Counted from the stretch's first letter, positions 37,486 through 47,188 are shown. The stretch is DNA of 64,000 nt from Mycolicibacterium poriferae (GCF_010728325.1 NZ_AP022571.1:62001-126000), one strand, 5' to 3'. The notes: generated by a model not told the origin, from the letters alone. Numbers and translations are program-made.

Positions 37486-39604
37486 TGCATGCTGCGGGCC
37501 GCAGGGTGCCGCCGAACCCGAAGCGGGTCCCGAAAAACTGTGGCAGGTTCGCGAATTGCAGTTCGCGACGCTGGCTGCAGTCCTGCTCACCGCGGGCTGG
37601 TTCGTCGGGCGGGCCGGCTTCGAGGGTGCCGCGCACGCCGTCGAGCTGGCTGCGGTAGCCGCCGGTGCGATCACGTTCGTGCCAGATGCGATCCGCAATC
37701 TGCGGCACGGTCGCATCGGGGTGGGCACGTTGATGACGATCGCCGCGATCGGTGCGGTGGCCTTGGGCCAGTTCGCCGAGGCCGCCCTACTGGGCATCTT
37801 GTTCTCGATCGCTGAAGGCCTGGAGCACTACGCGGTGAGCCGCACCCGCCGCGGGCTGCGCGCCCTATTGTCCCTGGTGCCGCCCAAGGCCTCGGTACTG
37901 CGGGACGGCGGTGAAATCACCGTTGCTCCTGGTGATCTCGTCGTCGGTGACGTCATGGTGATCCGGCCCGGTGAACGCGCCGCCACCGATGGCACCATCC
38001 GATCCGGACAGACGAGCCTCGACCTGTCGGCGATCACCGGCGAGTCAGTACCCGTCGAAGCCGGCCCCGGCAGCGACGTGTTCGCCGGCGCCATCAACGG
38101 CGGCGGAGCGATCGAGGTCGAGGTCACCGCCCTGGCCGCCAACAGCTCACTGGCGCGGATCGTGCACATCGTCGAGCAAGCCCAGGAACGCAAGGGCGCC
38201 GGCCAACGACTGGCCGATCGGATCGCCCGACCATTGGTACCGGCGATCATGGCATTGGCCGTAGGTATCGCCGTAGTGGGCGCGGTTTTCGGTGACCCGA
38301 TGCTGTGGCTGGAGCGGGCGTTGGTGGTGCTCGTGGCCGCCTCACCGTGCGCGCTGGCGATCGCTGTCCCGCTGACCGTGGTCGCGGCCATCGGGGCCGC
38401 CAGCCGCCACGGCGCCCTGATCAAGGGCGGCGCCGCAGTCGAGGAGCTCGGCCGTATCAAGGTCGTCGCCCTGGACAAGACCGGCACGCTCACCCGCAAT
38501 AAGCCCCGTGTCATCGACGTCGTCACCACCGACGACTTCAGCGCCGATGAGGCGCTGAGGTGGGCAGCCGCCTTGGAGGCGCGCAGCGAACACCCACTCG
38601 CCCAAGCGATCATGACTGCCGCCGGGGACGCACCGACCGCCAGCGACGTGACCGCAATACCCGGGCACGGCCTGCACGGTGACCTCGACGGCCGCCGGCT
38701 GCGCCTCGGGAAACCCACCTGGGTACCCCCCGGGCCACTCGCCGCCGACGTGGAGCGGCTGCAGGCCGCCGGCGCCACCGTGGTGGTACTCGCCCGCGAC
38801 GACGTGCCAGTCGCCGCCATCGCGGTACGCGATGAACTTCGCCCCGAAGCCGCCGAGGCCGTCAGTCTCTTGAAGCGATTGGGGATCACGGTGGCGATGC
38901 TCACCGGTGACAACACCCGCACCGCCGAAGCAGTGGCCGCCGAGGCCGGCATCACGAACGTGCACTCCGAGCTGCTTCCCGAGGACAAAGCAGCTCTACT
39001 GCGAACCATTGCGCAAGGTCGCCCGATCGCGATGGTCGGCGACGGCATCAACGACGCTCCTGCGCTAGCCACCGCCGACATCGGCATCGCCATGGGCGCC
39101 ATGGGTACTGATGTCGCCATCGAAACCGCGGATGTCGCCCTGATGGGTGAAGACCTTCGCCACCTACCCCAGGTACTGGCCCACTCGCGGCGCGCCCGGC
39201 GAATCATGGTGCAGAACATCGCGTTCTCGCTGGCCATCATCGCCGTCCTGATACCACTGGCCGCATTCGGTGTCCTCGGCCTGGCCACCGTGGTCCTGAT
39301 CCACGAAACCGCAGAAGTCTTCGTCATCCTCAACGCCATCCGCGCCGCCCGCATCACCGCCCTGCCTGGCGTGTCGGCTATTGCCGTGCGGTCAACAACT
39401 CACTCGATCGACATAGGCCCGGCACCCACGCTCGACGACCCCTGCTGCGGCCCACAGTCGACGCAGTCGCCAGCCGCCAAACTCAACCTCCCATTGGTCG
39501 CGGCAGAAGCTGCATCAAACGACCACGGATGTGACTGCTGCGCTCCCGCCGGACCTCCACCGGCCGGTGACCCGACCGCATCCACAGAGACCAACCGCCG
39601 ATAA
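37478..39604 (+). CDS. ctpG: CtpG-like P-type metal exporter
   Basis: A 708-residue P1B ATPase. It starts at GTG 37478 with AAAGGA upstream, overlapping the regulator by 8 nt. N-terminal Cys pair (ACCGPQ) without an HMA domain; TGES; membrane motif SPCALAIAVP (Cys about 291); phosphorylated Asp in DKTGT (about 333); GDGINDAP; a final HETAEVF helix. The C-terminal tail carries another CCGPQ and CDCC, so metal ligands sit at both ends. The organisation regulator-ATPase is that of mycobacterial cmtR-ctpG, linked to Cd/Pb or related soft metals. The substrate assignment is by analogy. Confidence 0.9.
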   Translation: MSDACCGPQGAAEPEAGPEKLWQVRELQFATLAAVLLTAGWFVGRAGFEGAAHAVELAAVAAGAITFVPDAIRNLRHGRIGVGTLMTIAAIGAVALGQFAEAALLGILFSIAEGLEHYAVSRTRRGLRALLSLVPPKASVLRDGGEITVAPGDLVVGDVMVIRPGERAATDGTIRSGQTSLDLSAITGESVPVEAGPGSDVFAGAINGGGAIEVEVTALAANSSLARIVHIVEQAQERKGAGQRLADRIARPLVPAIMALAVGIAVVGAVFGDPMLWLERALVVLVAASPCALAIAVPLTVVAAIGAASRHGALIKGGAAVEELGRIKVVALDKTGTLTRNKPRVIDVVTTDDFSADEALRWAAALEARSEHPLAQAIMTAAGDAPTASDVTAIPGHGLHGDLDGRRLRLGKPTWVPPGPLAADVERLQAAGATVVVLARDDVPVAAIAVRDELRPEAAEAVSLLKRLGITVAMLTGDNTRTAEAVAAEAGITNVHSELLPEDKAALLRTIAQGRPIAMVGDGINDAPALATADIGIAMGAMGTDVAIETADVALMGEDLRHLPQVLAHSRRARRIMVQNIAFSLAIIAVLIPLAAFGVLGLATVVLIHETAEVFVILNAIRAARITALPGVSAIAVRSTTHSIDIGPAPTLDDPCCGPQSTQSPAAKLNLPLVAAEAASNDHGCDCCAPAGPPPAGDPTASTETNRR

Positions 39605-39639
39605 CACCACCATTTCTCCGCGCGACAGGAGTCAGCTCA

Positions 39640-39981
39640 ATGCCAAGGATTAGTGAGCGTGCTCGGCGGGTCTATCGAGGTGAGATGACGGCTGCGAAGT
39701 ATGCGACCGACCCCGCGGCCAGGTGGCGACATCTGGAGCGCGCACACGTTGTCTCGCAACCGGATCCGTGGCTGCACACCTGCAACCACGCCGCGATGCT
39801 TGCGTTGGCGCTACGCCAGCACGACCGCCGCGAAGCCATCGGCCAAGTCGTGCGACTCATCGTCGCTGCCCCCGGCTCACTGACTGGCCGCTATCCCGTC
39901 GGCAACACCGGCCGCGTCACGGCCGGCCTCATGACACCCATGCCCATTCCCGACGACCTCGCCGCCCTCACCAACAGATGA
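39640..39981 (+). CDS. DUF3703 protein
   Basis: A 113-residue soluble protein of the DUF3703 family (RRHLERAHVVSQPDPWLHTCNHAAMLALALRQHDRREAIGQVVRL, then PGSLTGRYPVGNTGR). Such proteins are often found in heavy-metal resistance operons, function unknown. His and Cys residues (RAHVVSQ, LHTCNHAAML) could hold metal. ATG 39640 follows the exporter by 35 nt with GACAGGAG upstream. It overlaps the following gene by ATGA, placing it third in a four-gene operon. Confidence 0.85.
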   Translation: MPRISERARRVYRGEMTAAKYATDPAARWRHLERAHVVSQPDPWLHTCNHAAMLALALRQHDRREAIGQVVRLIVAAPGSLTGRYPVGNTGRVTAGLMTPMPIPDDLAALTNR

Positions 39982-40559
39982 AACCGACGGCGCCGCTTAC
40001 CAAACGCCTGCCGGAACGACCCCGCTGGGCTGTCGCGGCCGCAACGGGGATCACCGCTGCGACGCTGGGCCTGGGATGGTGGGCCTTCGACCTACTGACA
40101 ATGACGATCTTCACCGCCGGATTTGCCGGCGGCCTCCTGCTGTGGCTGTTCTTCCCCGCCGGCGGGCACTGGGCAGATGTCCGAATGCCATTCTGGATTG
40201 CGTTGAGCCTCTTCCTACGTCACCGCGTCGAAGAAAAGCAGATGGAGTTCTTCGCGTTTATGGCGACGGTTACCGGAACCTCCAAACCCTCCGCGACATC
40301 CCTGCCAGTCCTGCTGCTCGTCGCGGTGTCGGTTGGCGCTTGGCTGCTGACACCCATCCTGATGCGCCGCAACCACCCCCTAGGTCGTTACCTGGCCTGG
40401 ACATTCTTCGCCTCCATGGGTCTGACTGAACTCGCTCACTTCGCCGTCTTTCCCTGGCTGAACCCCAGCGGAATCACTGCCTACGTCCCTGGAATGTGGA
40501 CCGTCCTCGCTCTTGCTCCCGTCGCATGGTGGGGCATGTGGCGACTTGTTCCCGGCTGA
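39978..40559 (+). CDS. HXXEE-domain membrane protein
   Basis: A 193-residue membrane protein of five or six helices. It has the HRVEE (HxxEE) motif (LRHRVEEKQMEFFAF, about 75-90) and later TFFASMGLTELAHFAVFP, giving the family its name. Function is not established; conserved His and Glu suggest metal or lipid chemistry in the membrane. It is the last gene of the ArsR operon and is coupled to the DUF3703 stop. No further gene follows for 780 nt. Confidence 0.75.
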   Translation: MKPTAPLTKRLPERPRWAVAAATGITAATLGLGWWAFDLLTMTIFTAGFAGGLLLWLFFPAGGHWADVRMPFWIALSLFLRHRVEEKQMEFFAFMATVTGTSKPSATSLPVLLLVAVSVGAWLLTPILMRRNHPLGRYLAWTFFASMGLTELAHFAVFPWLNPSGITAYVPGMWTVLALAPVAWWGMWRLVPG

Positions 40560-41180
40560 GGGACGGGCGTCTTGACAACCCCGAAAGCCACATGCCGAGG
40601 CTGGCGTCATCCCAGATAAGGTCGGCCGCCAGAGCGGCAACATGGAGCGGATGCGCCCCGGTGGCCGCTATGCGTTGCGGCGCTTCGACAGTCGCGACGT
40701 GCGGCGCGAACCATCGGTGCCATAACGCGACGCGGTGCGGCACGGCTGGGATCCGCCGCAGTGCAGGCAGCGCTGCTTGGCGAACAGCCCACGCCGTGGT
40801 GAGTCTGGCCCTCACCTGGAGGGGCGTGGCTGGTGTGTCGGCTGGGGGCAGGCTGGGCGGCGGTACGTGGCCGTAACGGGCGGTGTCGCAACACGTTGTT
40901 TACGAACTTTCCCGACGCTGCGGCGGCTGGCAGGGTGCGTAGTCTCGATGGCGTGGGGGCTCATGACAGAGAGGCGACACCGCAGGCACCGGCGGCGATG
41001 CTGGCTACTTTGGGACATCCTCCGGCTGGGGGCGAGTTTCGCTGTAGTGGTGAAGCACGGCGGGCAGCACATCTGAACCTCGCCGAGCGCACCTGAGTCT
41101 CCTAGCCCGCGCGGCCATGTGGGCCGTCATGCTGGCTTTCGTCTCGGCCACAGGAAATTTTCGTTGCGTGTTGCGCGCAA
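40560..41180. other. Intergenic region, no supported gene
   Basis: With the regulatory stretch after it this gap is about 780 nt. Frames on both strands are arginine/alanine-rich without motifs. Confidence 0.45.
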
Positions 41181-41198
41181 TCTTCATCGAATCTTTGT
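41181..41198 (+). promoter_or_regulatory. Response-regulator direct repeat upstream of CopB-like ATPase
   Basis: TCTTCAT-CGAA-TCTTTGT: two heptamers 11 bp apart, the spacing typical for OmpR-type regulators. 144 nt before ATG 41342. Confidence 0.6.
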
Positions 41199-41341
41199 CG
41201 AACCAGCACTGCAGGCTTATCGATCACCGGAAGGGTGAGCGATTGAGATGACTAGCCTTAAGGATGCGGGATGGGGATGGCGAGGACAGCGCAGGTCGCA
41301 GGGCATCGGAGCCGCTCTGGTAACACTGAACGAGAGACGCC

Positions 41342-43732
41342 ATGACGAAGTCGACGATTCTCGACGTACACGGATTGAACTGGGCAAGTTCGACGGCGGT
41401 GGTGGAGGCCACTCTGCTTAGACGTCCGGGCGTGACTTCGGTCGAAGCCAATGCGGTAAATCAAACGGCGACAGTTGTTTACGACCCGGCGACGACCTCG
41501 GTCGCTGACCTGGCCGGGTGGATACGTGACTGCGGCTTCCACTGCGCGGGGCGGTCGGTGCCAGATCACGTCTGCGATCCGATGTCCGAGCCCCATCACG
41601 ACCCATCGGCCACCCTGCACGAGCAGCCAACGTCGGCTCCGTCGCCGACAGCCGGGGAGGTGCATGCGCATGAGGCCGCGCCGGCACGAACTCCGCAAGA
41701 AGCGATGGGTCACGGCGGCGGACACGCCGGCATGTCGATGGATCACATGGTCCGCGATATGCGCAACCGATTCCTAGTAGCGCTCGCGTTGTCGATCCCG
41801 ATCATGCTGTGGTCGCCGATGGGCCGCGACATGTTCGGGTTCACCGTGCCTGCGCCGTTCGGGCTTCGCGATGACGTGTTCACCCTGTTGCTGAGCCTGC
41901 CGGTCGTCTTCTACTCGGCGTGGATCTTCTTCGACGGTGCCTGGCGAGCGCTACGGGCCCGCACCTTGGACATGATGGTGCTCGTTGCCGTGGCGGTCGG
42001 CGCAGGCTGGCTCTACAGCCTCGGGGTGACGCTGACCGGCGGCGGTGAGGTGTTCTATGAGGCCGCCTCGGTGCTGACGGCGTTTGTTCTGTTGGGGCAC
42101 TGGTTCGAGATGCGAGCTCGCGGTGGCGCGAACGATGCAATTCGCACCCTGCTCGAGCTGGCGCCCCCGATGGCAGTTGTTCTGCGCGACGGTGAGCCGG
42201 TGGAAACTCCCACCGCCGAGGTGGCAGTGGGTGACCTCCTGCTCATCCGCCCAGGTGCCAAGATTCCCGTCGACGGCACGGTGGCCGAGGGAACGTCAGA
42301 CGTCGACGAGTCGATGGTCACCGGGGAAAGCCTGCCGGTGTCAAAGGCGCCGGACTCGAAGGTGATTGGCGCCTCGATCAACACCACCGGCACGTTGCGG
42401 GTCGTGGCAACGAAGGTCGGCTCCGACACGGTGCTGGCACAGATCGTCGCGATGGTTCAGGAAGCGCAGAACTCCAAAGCCCCCGGGCAGCGGTTCGCCG
42501 ACCGGGCAGCGTTCTGGCTGGTTCTGGTGGCGCTGATCGGCGGCACTGCCACCTTCCTGGTGTGGTGGGCGGTCGGCGCCGGTGTCCAGACCGCGTTGCT
42601 GTTCGCCATCACCGTCGTGGTGATCACCTGCCCCGATGCGTTGGGGCTCGCGACTCCGACCGCGATCATGGTGGGCACCGGGTTGGGCGCCAAGCGGGGA
42701 GTGTTGTTCAAGAATGCGACCGCGCTGGAGACGTCGGCGCGCATCGATACCGTCGTCATGGACAAGACCGGCACGTTGACCAAGGGCGAGCCTGAAGTGA
42801 CCGACGTCGTCGTCGACGGCATTCCAGAGGATCAAGTACTCGCCATGGTGGCTGCGGTCGAAACTGAGTCCGAGCATCCGCTGGCGGGGGCGATCGTGCG
42901 TTACGCGGCCGCGCACGGGATCGCTTCGGCGTCACTGACTGGTTTCCGTAACGTGCCCGGTCACGGAGCTGTCGCGACGGTAGATGGGCGCCGCGTTGCC
43001 GTCGGCAATCGCAAGCTGATGGTCGAGGAGGACGTCGAGTTCGGCGTGTTGATGCAACGCCGCGACGAACTCGCCGCCAGCGGACGCACGGCGGTCTTGG
43101 TGGGCGTCGACGGCCGGGGAGTCGGTGTCATCGCCTTGGCGGACGCTGTGCGCGAGACGTCTGCCGAAGCGGTGTCCGCGCTGCACGACCTCGGTGTCGA
43201 GGTGGTCATGCTCAGTGGCGACAATCAGGCCACTGCCGATCGCATCGCCGCGCAACTGGGAATCGACACGGTCATCGCCGAGGTGCTGCCAGGTGATAAG
43301 GCAGCCAAGATCGCTGAATTGCAACGACAGCGCAAGAAGGTCGCCATGGTCGGCGACGGCGTCAACGACGCACCGGCGCTCGCCCAAGCTGATCTCGGCG
43401 TGGCGATCGGTGCAGGCACCGACGTCGCCATCGAAACCGCAGATCTGGTGTTGATGCGATCAGACCCGCTCGACGTCGCGATCGCGCTGCGGATTGGACG
43501 GGGCACGCTACGAAAGATGCGGCAGAACCTTGGATGGGCGGTCGGCTACAACGTGATCGCATTGCCCATCGCGGCTGGGGTTTTCGTACCTTCGCTCGGC
43601 TTGGTGCTGCGGCCCGAGATCGCTGCCCTCTCGATGTCAGGTTCCAGCTTCATCGTGGCCGTCAATGCGTTGATGCTGAAGAGATTGAAGCTTCCCGTAC
43701 CGGCGTCAGCGGAGGCGGGCGCCAAGTCGTAA
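41342..43732 (+). CDS. CopB-like copper-exporting P-type ATPase with CPD motif
   Basis: A 796-residue P1B ATPase. The N-terminal ~70 residues resemble an HMA fold without CxxC (GLNWASSTAVVEATL). A His/Met-rich stretch follows (EPHHDPS, then HGGGHAGMSMDHM), a CopB/P1B-3 trait. The core has TGES, DKTGT (Asp about 474), SEHPLAGA and GDGVNDAP. The metal-passing motif in the fourth core helix is TCPDALGLATP (Cys430-Pro-Asp432), where CPC or CPH is usual. The protein otherwise looks complete. It probably exports copper, but the Asp may alter the ion or oxidation state. A direct-repeat site lies upstream; DUF302 is convergent. Confidence 0.9.
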   Translation: MTKSTILDVHGLNWASSTAVVEATLLRRPGVTSVEANAVNQTATVVYDPATTSVADLAGWIRDCGFHCAGRSVPDHVCDPMSEPHHDPSATLHEQPTSAPSPTAGEVHAHEAAPARTPQEAMGHGGGHAGMSMDHMVRDMRNRFLVALALSIPIMLWSPMGRDMFGFTVPAPFGLRDDVFTLLLSLPVVFYSAWIFFDGAWRALRARTLDMMVLVAVAVGAGWLYSLGVTLTGGGEVFYEAASVLTAFVLLGHWFEMRARGGANDAIRTLLELAPPMAVVLRDGEPVETPTAEVAVGDLLLIRPGAKIPVDGTVAEGTSDVDESMVTGESLPVSKAPDSKVIGASINTTGTLRVVATKVGSDTVLAQIVAMVQEAQNSKAPGQRFADRAAFWLVLVALIGGTATFLVWWAVGAGVQTALLFAITVVVITCPDALGLATPTAIMVGTGLGAKRGVLFKNATALETSARIDTVVMDKTGTLTKGEPEVTDVVVDGIPEDQVLAMVAAVETESEHPLAGAIVRYAAAHGIASASLTGFRNVPGHGAVATVDGRRVAVGNRKLMVEEDVEFGVLMQRRDELAASGRTAVLVGVDGRGVGVIALADAVRETSAEAVSALHDLGVEVVMLSGDNQATADRIAAQLGIDTVIAEVLPGDKAAKIAELQRQRKKVAMVGDGVNDAPALAQADLGVAIGAGTDVAIETADLVLMRSDPLDVAIALRIGRGTLRKMRQNLGWAVGYNVIALPIAAGVFVPSLGLVLRPEIAALSMSGSSFIVAVNALMLKRLKLPVPASAEAGAKS

Positions 43733-43768
43733 CGCTCCGCGTGCCGTCGCTGTTCTGTGTTTGAGGGA

Positions 43769-44182
43769 CTAGGCGGGTGCGGCCGCAGTCTGAAGTGAGT
43801 CGATGGCGGCCTGCATCTTTCGCGTCACTTCGTCGGCGACGTCACGCAAAGCCGGCTCTCCGGTCACCTCGACCAGTATCTGCGGGTTCATCGCCTCGAC
43901 GATGACGGAGGTGTCGTCTGCACGGTCGGCTCGGACAACGACGTTGCAGGGCAGCAGCAGGCCGATTTGACGGTCCACATTCACTGCCCGGTGAGCCAAT
44001 GGTGGGTTGCAGGCGCCCAGAATGAGGTACTCCTCCATGTCCTCGCCCAGCTTCGCCTTGAGCGTCGCCTTCATATCGATCTCGGTCAGGACGCCAAAAC
44101 CCTGCTCTGTCAGGGCGGCTCGGGTGCGAGCGACAGCGTCGGCGAACGACGTCTGCAGCGCTGTCGACAGTGCGATGGTCAT
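43769..44182 (-). CDS. DUF302 protein
   Basis: A 137-residue protein of the DUF302 family: helix SFADAVARTRAALTEQGFGVLTEIDMKATL, then YLILGACNPPLAHRAV and IGLLLPCNVVVRAD. No signal peptide. Cys and His in ACNPPLAH and LLPCN are the conserved positions of the family. Function is unknown but members are common in copper and redox regions. It is convergent with the CopB-like ATPase. Its start is about 80 nt from the direct repeat at 44263, so it may share that control with the divergent DUF305 gene. Confidence 0.88.
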   Translation of the reverse strand: MTIALSTALQTSFADAVARTRAALTEQGFGVLTEIDMKATLKAKLGEDMEEYLILGACNPPLAHRAVNVDRQIGLLLPCNVVVRADRADDTSVIVEAMNPQILVEVTGEPALRDVADEVTRKMQAAIDSLQTAAAPA

Positions 44183-44262
44183 GCCGGTCCTCTCGATGGT
44201 CCTGTGGGGCGAACACAGCCAAGGCTGCGCCGCGGACCTCCCGACGCCAAGGGCGGTTGCCG

Positions 44263-44281
44263 TTCTTTATCGAATCTTCAT
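44263..44281. promoter_or_regulatory. Response-regulator direct repeat between DUF302 and DUF305 genes
   Basis: TTCTTTATCGAATCTTCAT: TCTTTAT-CGAA-TCTTCAT, heptamers 11 bp apart. 121 nt before ATG 44403. Confidence 0.65.
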
Positions 44282-44402
44282 AGAACGACTAGTCGGGCCA
44301 TACCGGCGGCGCGAATGCTCGAAGACAGGTCGGGATACCCGCGCGTCAACTGGGCGCGCTGCAGCCGCATCGACCGTGAAACCCGGGAAGGGACTTGTTG
44401 TG

Positions 44403-45116
44403 ATGAAGAGGAAGACGCTGGCCGTCGGTGCGGCCACCTTGGCGGCGCTGGTCACCGTTGGTGCCTGTAGTAATACCAGCACTATGCAGGGAGCTTCGTC
44501 GTCGTCGGTGTCGGCGCCTTCGTCGACATTGGCCACCGAAGCCCACAATCAGGCTGATGCCATGTTCACCCAGCACATGATCCCGCATCACCAACAGGCC
44601 ATCGAGATGAGCGACATGCTATTGGGTAAGCAGGGAATCGACCCGCGAGTGGTGGACCTGGCCAAGCAGATCAAGGCTGCTCAGGCTCCCGAGATCGAAC
44701 AGATGCAGGCCTGGCTCACGCAGTGGGGCATGTCCACGATGCCGATGATGCCCGGGATGGACGACATGCCCGGTCACAGTGGGATGCCCAGCGCCAGTGC
44801 CGCGCCCAGCGAATCCGGTACGCCGACTCAGTCGATGATGCCTGGAATGCCGGGCATGCCCGGTATGGGTGATATGCCGGGGATGGAGGGCATGATGTCC
44901 GAGGCGGACATGGCCGCCTTGCAAAACGCCCAGGGGGTGGAAGCCTCCAAGTTGTACCTGACGCAGATGGTCAAGCATCACGAGGGTGCAATTACCATGG
45001 CGCAGAAAGAGATCAAGGACGGCCAGTTCCCCGAAACGGTCGCGTTGGCACGCTCGATCGTCACCAGCCAGCAGCAGGAAATCGACACCATGAACAAGAT
45101 CCTGGCCTCGTTGTAG
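44403..45116 (+). CDS. DUF305 lipoprotein, Met/His-rich, copper-linked
   Basis: A 237-residue exported protein. The lipobox VTVGAC (Cys22) follows a basic, hydrophobic signal. Two DUF305 helical repeats carry HMIPHHQQAIEMS (about 58-72) and TQMVKHHEGAITMAQ (about 185-200). The linker between them is a Met/Gly/Pro run (MMPGMDDMPGHSGMPS and repeats), which may bind Cu(I). Role: metal handling at the outer face of the membrane. ATG 44403 is preferred; GTG 44400 precedes it. It lies after a direct repeat and beside the two-component genes. A broken copy is at 53477. Confidence 0.9.
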   Translation: MKRKTLAVGAATLAALVTVGACSNTSTMQGASSSSVSAPSSTLATEAHNQADAMFTQHMIPHHQQAIEMSDMLLGKQGIDPRVVDLAKQIKAAQAPEIEQMQAWLTQWGMSTMPMMPGMDDMPGHSGMPSASAAPSESGTPTQSMMPGMPGMPGMGDMPGMEGMMSEADMAALQNAQGVEASKLYLTQMVKHHEGAITMAQKEIKDGQFPETVALARSIVTSQQQEIDTMNKILASL

Positions 45117-45177
45117 AAGTCGGGTCATGGCAGCGTGTCGCGCGAGTCATATTGCATGACAACGCTGTCGAGTTCCA

Positions 45178-46323
45178 TTAGTCGTCACGGCGGTCCGTGC
45201 GTGCGGGTAGCTCGATGGTGAAGGTACTGCCCAGGCCTGGTCCGCGGCTGGCCGCCGTGATGCGGCCGCTGTGGGCTTCGGTGAGTGCTTTGGCGATGGC
45301 CAACCCGATCCCCGCGCCGCCGTGGCTTCGATCGCGGGCCACATCGGCGCGGTAGAAGCGTTCGAACACGTGCGGGAGGTGCTCGGCAGCGATGCCATCA
45401 CCATTGTCGCGCACCGTGATGATTACTGCGCCGGGCTTTGCCGCCGCGTCGACCTCGACGCGGCCTCGCGCGGGGGTGTGGCGCAGAGCGTTGTCGAGAA
45501 GGTTCCCGATCACCTGTGCCAGGCGCAGAGGGTCTACCCACACCTCGGGCAGCGGGTTCGCGGCATCGAAGGTCAGCGCGACGTCCTTCTCCGCGTATCG
45601 GTCGACTGCGGCAGACACGGTGGTGACGATCGCGGCCTGGGGGTCGATCCACTGCGGTGTGACCGCGCCGGGACCTTCCTCGGCTTGAGCGAGCGCGGCG
45701 AAGTCATCGGAGAAGCGCACCAGCCGGCTGGCTTGATCGTTGAGCACGGCAACCGTCTCGGGGTCAAGGGTTTTCACTCCGTCCTCGACGGCCTCGATGT
45801 AGGCCTTGAGTACCGAGACGGGTGTCCTAATCTCGTGGGCGAGGTCACCGAAGAGTTGGCGCCGGGTGGTCTCGACCGATTCGAGCCGTTCGGACATCCG
45901 ATTGAACGCGCGGGACAGGTTCCCGAAATCCTCCCCCAAGCGCAGCGGCGACACACGGATGTCATAGCGGCCGTCGGCGACTGCAGTGGCGGCCGATGCG
46001 ACCTCGGCGATAGAGCGCTGCAGGCGACGGCTGAAATACCAGGTCACAACCAGCGCGGTCAATGCGGCTACGCCGATCGCCACCGCGACGGAGATTGCGG
46101 TGGCGTACCGGTAGGCCTCCTCGGCATGGAACTGTTCATTGGATGAGTGAGGAAGTCCGGCGCGGTTCAGGTGTTCCCGAAACAGCGGCGGACCGACGAT
46201 GACGGCGACGACCCCGGTGGTTGCGCCGCCGGCGAGGAGCACCAAGGCTTGCGCCAGCAGGAGTCGCGCCCCGACTCCAGGACTGCGCCGCGACCTGGGT
46301 TGAATGCTCGTGTCTGTCCTCAT
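45178..46323 (-). CDS. Sensor histidine kinase (copper-type)
   Basis: A 381-residue membrane kinase. Two helices (about 18-45 and 77-97) enclose a short exposed sensor loop (about 46-76) with FREHLNRAGLPHSSNEQFHAEEA, His and Glu residues that could sense metal. HAMP (about 98-150), phospho-His in LAHEIRTPVS (His163), N box NLLDNALRH, G boxes DNGDGI and HGGAGIGLAIAK follow. It phosphorylates the regulator whose stop codon its start overlaps by 4 nt. No second kinase survives in the decayed copy at 53.5 kb. Confidence 0.92.
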   Translation of the reverse strand: MRTDTSIQPRSRRSPGVGARLLLAQALVLLAGGATTGVVAVIVGPPLFREHLNRAGLPHSSNEQFHAEEAYRYATAISVAVAIGVAALTALVVTWYFSRRLQRSIAEVASAATAVADGRYDIRVSPLRLGEDFGNLSRAFNRMSERLESVETTRRQLFGDLAHEIRTPVSVLKAYIEAVEDGVKTLDPETVAVLNDQASRLVRFSDDFAALAQAEEGPGAVTPQWIDPQAAIVTTVSAAVDRYAEKDVALTFDAANPLPEVWVDPLRLAQVIGNLLDNALRHTPARGRVEVDAAAKPGAVIITVRDNGDGIAAEHLPHVFERFYRADVARDRSHGGAGIGLAIAKALTEAHSGRITAASRGPGLGSTFTIELPARTDRRDD

Positions 46324-47060
46324 TGGCCGCTTCCCATTCGGTATCCGACTCCGCGGACCGTGATCACATAGCGCGGGTCGGCGGGGTCATCCGACAATTT
46401 GCGGCGCAGATGTCCAATGTGGACGTCGACGAGATGTTCGTTGCCGCCCCAGGAGTCTCCCCAGACGGCCTCGAGGAGTTGGCGGCGGCTGAAGACCACG
46501 GCCGGCCGCGACGACAACGCCGCTAAAATGTCGAACTCGGTGCGGGTGAGCAGAACTGGTTCGTCGTCGATGAATACCTGTCGGCCCGCTACGTCGATGG
46601 ACAACGGCCCGAAGGCCCGCGGCGGGGGTTCGTCGGCCGCGGCCGCAGCACTGGTCGGCGCTGCGACGGTGCGAGGCCGGCGCAACATTGCGCGGATCCG
46701 CGCGACCAGTTCGCGGGGACTGAAAGGTTTGGTGACATAGTCGTCGGCACCGACCGACAGGCCCACGATGGTGTCCATTTCGGTATCGCGTGCGGTCAGC
46801 ATCACCACGTAGGCATCGGAGAACGTGCGAAGTTGGCGGCATACCTCCACGCCGTCGATGCCCGGCAACGCGAGGTCCAAGATGACCACGTCCGGGTCGA
46901 TCTCACGGGCCTGGGCCAAGGCGTCGGCTCCGCTGTGGGCGAGGCTGACGTCAAACTGCTCGCGTCTGAGGTAGCTCGCCACGACTTCGGCCAGCGGCAC
47001 CTCGTCGTCGACCACCAATGCTCGATATCCCGCCGAAGGGGTGACCGCAGGCTTGTCCAT
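46320..47060 (-). CDS. OmpR-family response regulator
   Basis: A 246-residue regulator. Receiver with Asp18-Asp19, phospho-Asp62 (VVILDLALPG), Lys in VTKPFSPRE; an Ala/Pro linker; a winged-helix DNA-binding domain (about 145-243) with LTRTEFDILAALSSRP and HIGHLRRKLSDDP. ATG 47060 is followed upstream by a direct repeat (47108-47125) shared with the divergent oxidase operon, suggesting self-regulation. I propose it binds the five TCTTCAT-type repeats of this window. Confidence 0.93.
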   Translation of the reverse strand: MDKPAVTPSAGYRALVVDDEVPLAEVVASYLRREQFDVSLAHSGADALAQAREIDPDVVILDLALPGIDGVEVCRQLRTFSDAYVVMLTARDTEMDTIVGLSVGADDYVTKPFSPRELVARIRAMLRRPRTVAAPTSAAAAADEPPPRAFGPLSIDVAGRQVFIDDEPVLLTRTEFDILAALSSRPAVVFSRRQLLEAVWGDSWGGNEHLVDVHIGHLRRKLSDDPADPRYVITVRGVGYRMGSGQ

Positions 47061-47107
47061 GTCTTCATCGTGCCGCCCCGAAAAGATTCAGGAACCCGCG
47101 ACCCAAG

Positions 47108-47125
47108 TCTTGAGTGAATCTTCAT
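47108..47125. promoter_or_regulatory. Response-regulator direct repeat between regulator and oxidase operon
   Basis: TCTTGAG-TGAA-TCTTCAT, heptamers 11 bp apart, between the divergent regulator gene (start 47060) and the small membrane protein gene at 47189. Confidence 0.6.
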
Positions 47126-47188
47126 AAAACCATCGTCGATTCGCTACTCGGCGGCATGAGTGTGGAATGCGAAGAAGGAGACGACCCG

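Noticed and set aside
37828..39357. A 509-codon minus-strand frame inside the CtpG-like gene
   Set aside because: Composition is that of a codon-position shadow; no ribosome site or motif.
40474..41096. Several 85-115-codon frames between the ArsR operon and the CopB-like ATPase
   Set aside because: Arg/Ala/His-rich frames on both strands without start signals or family similarity.
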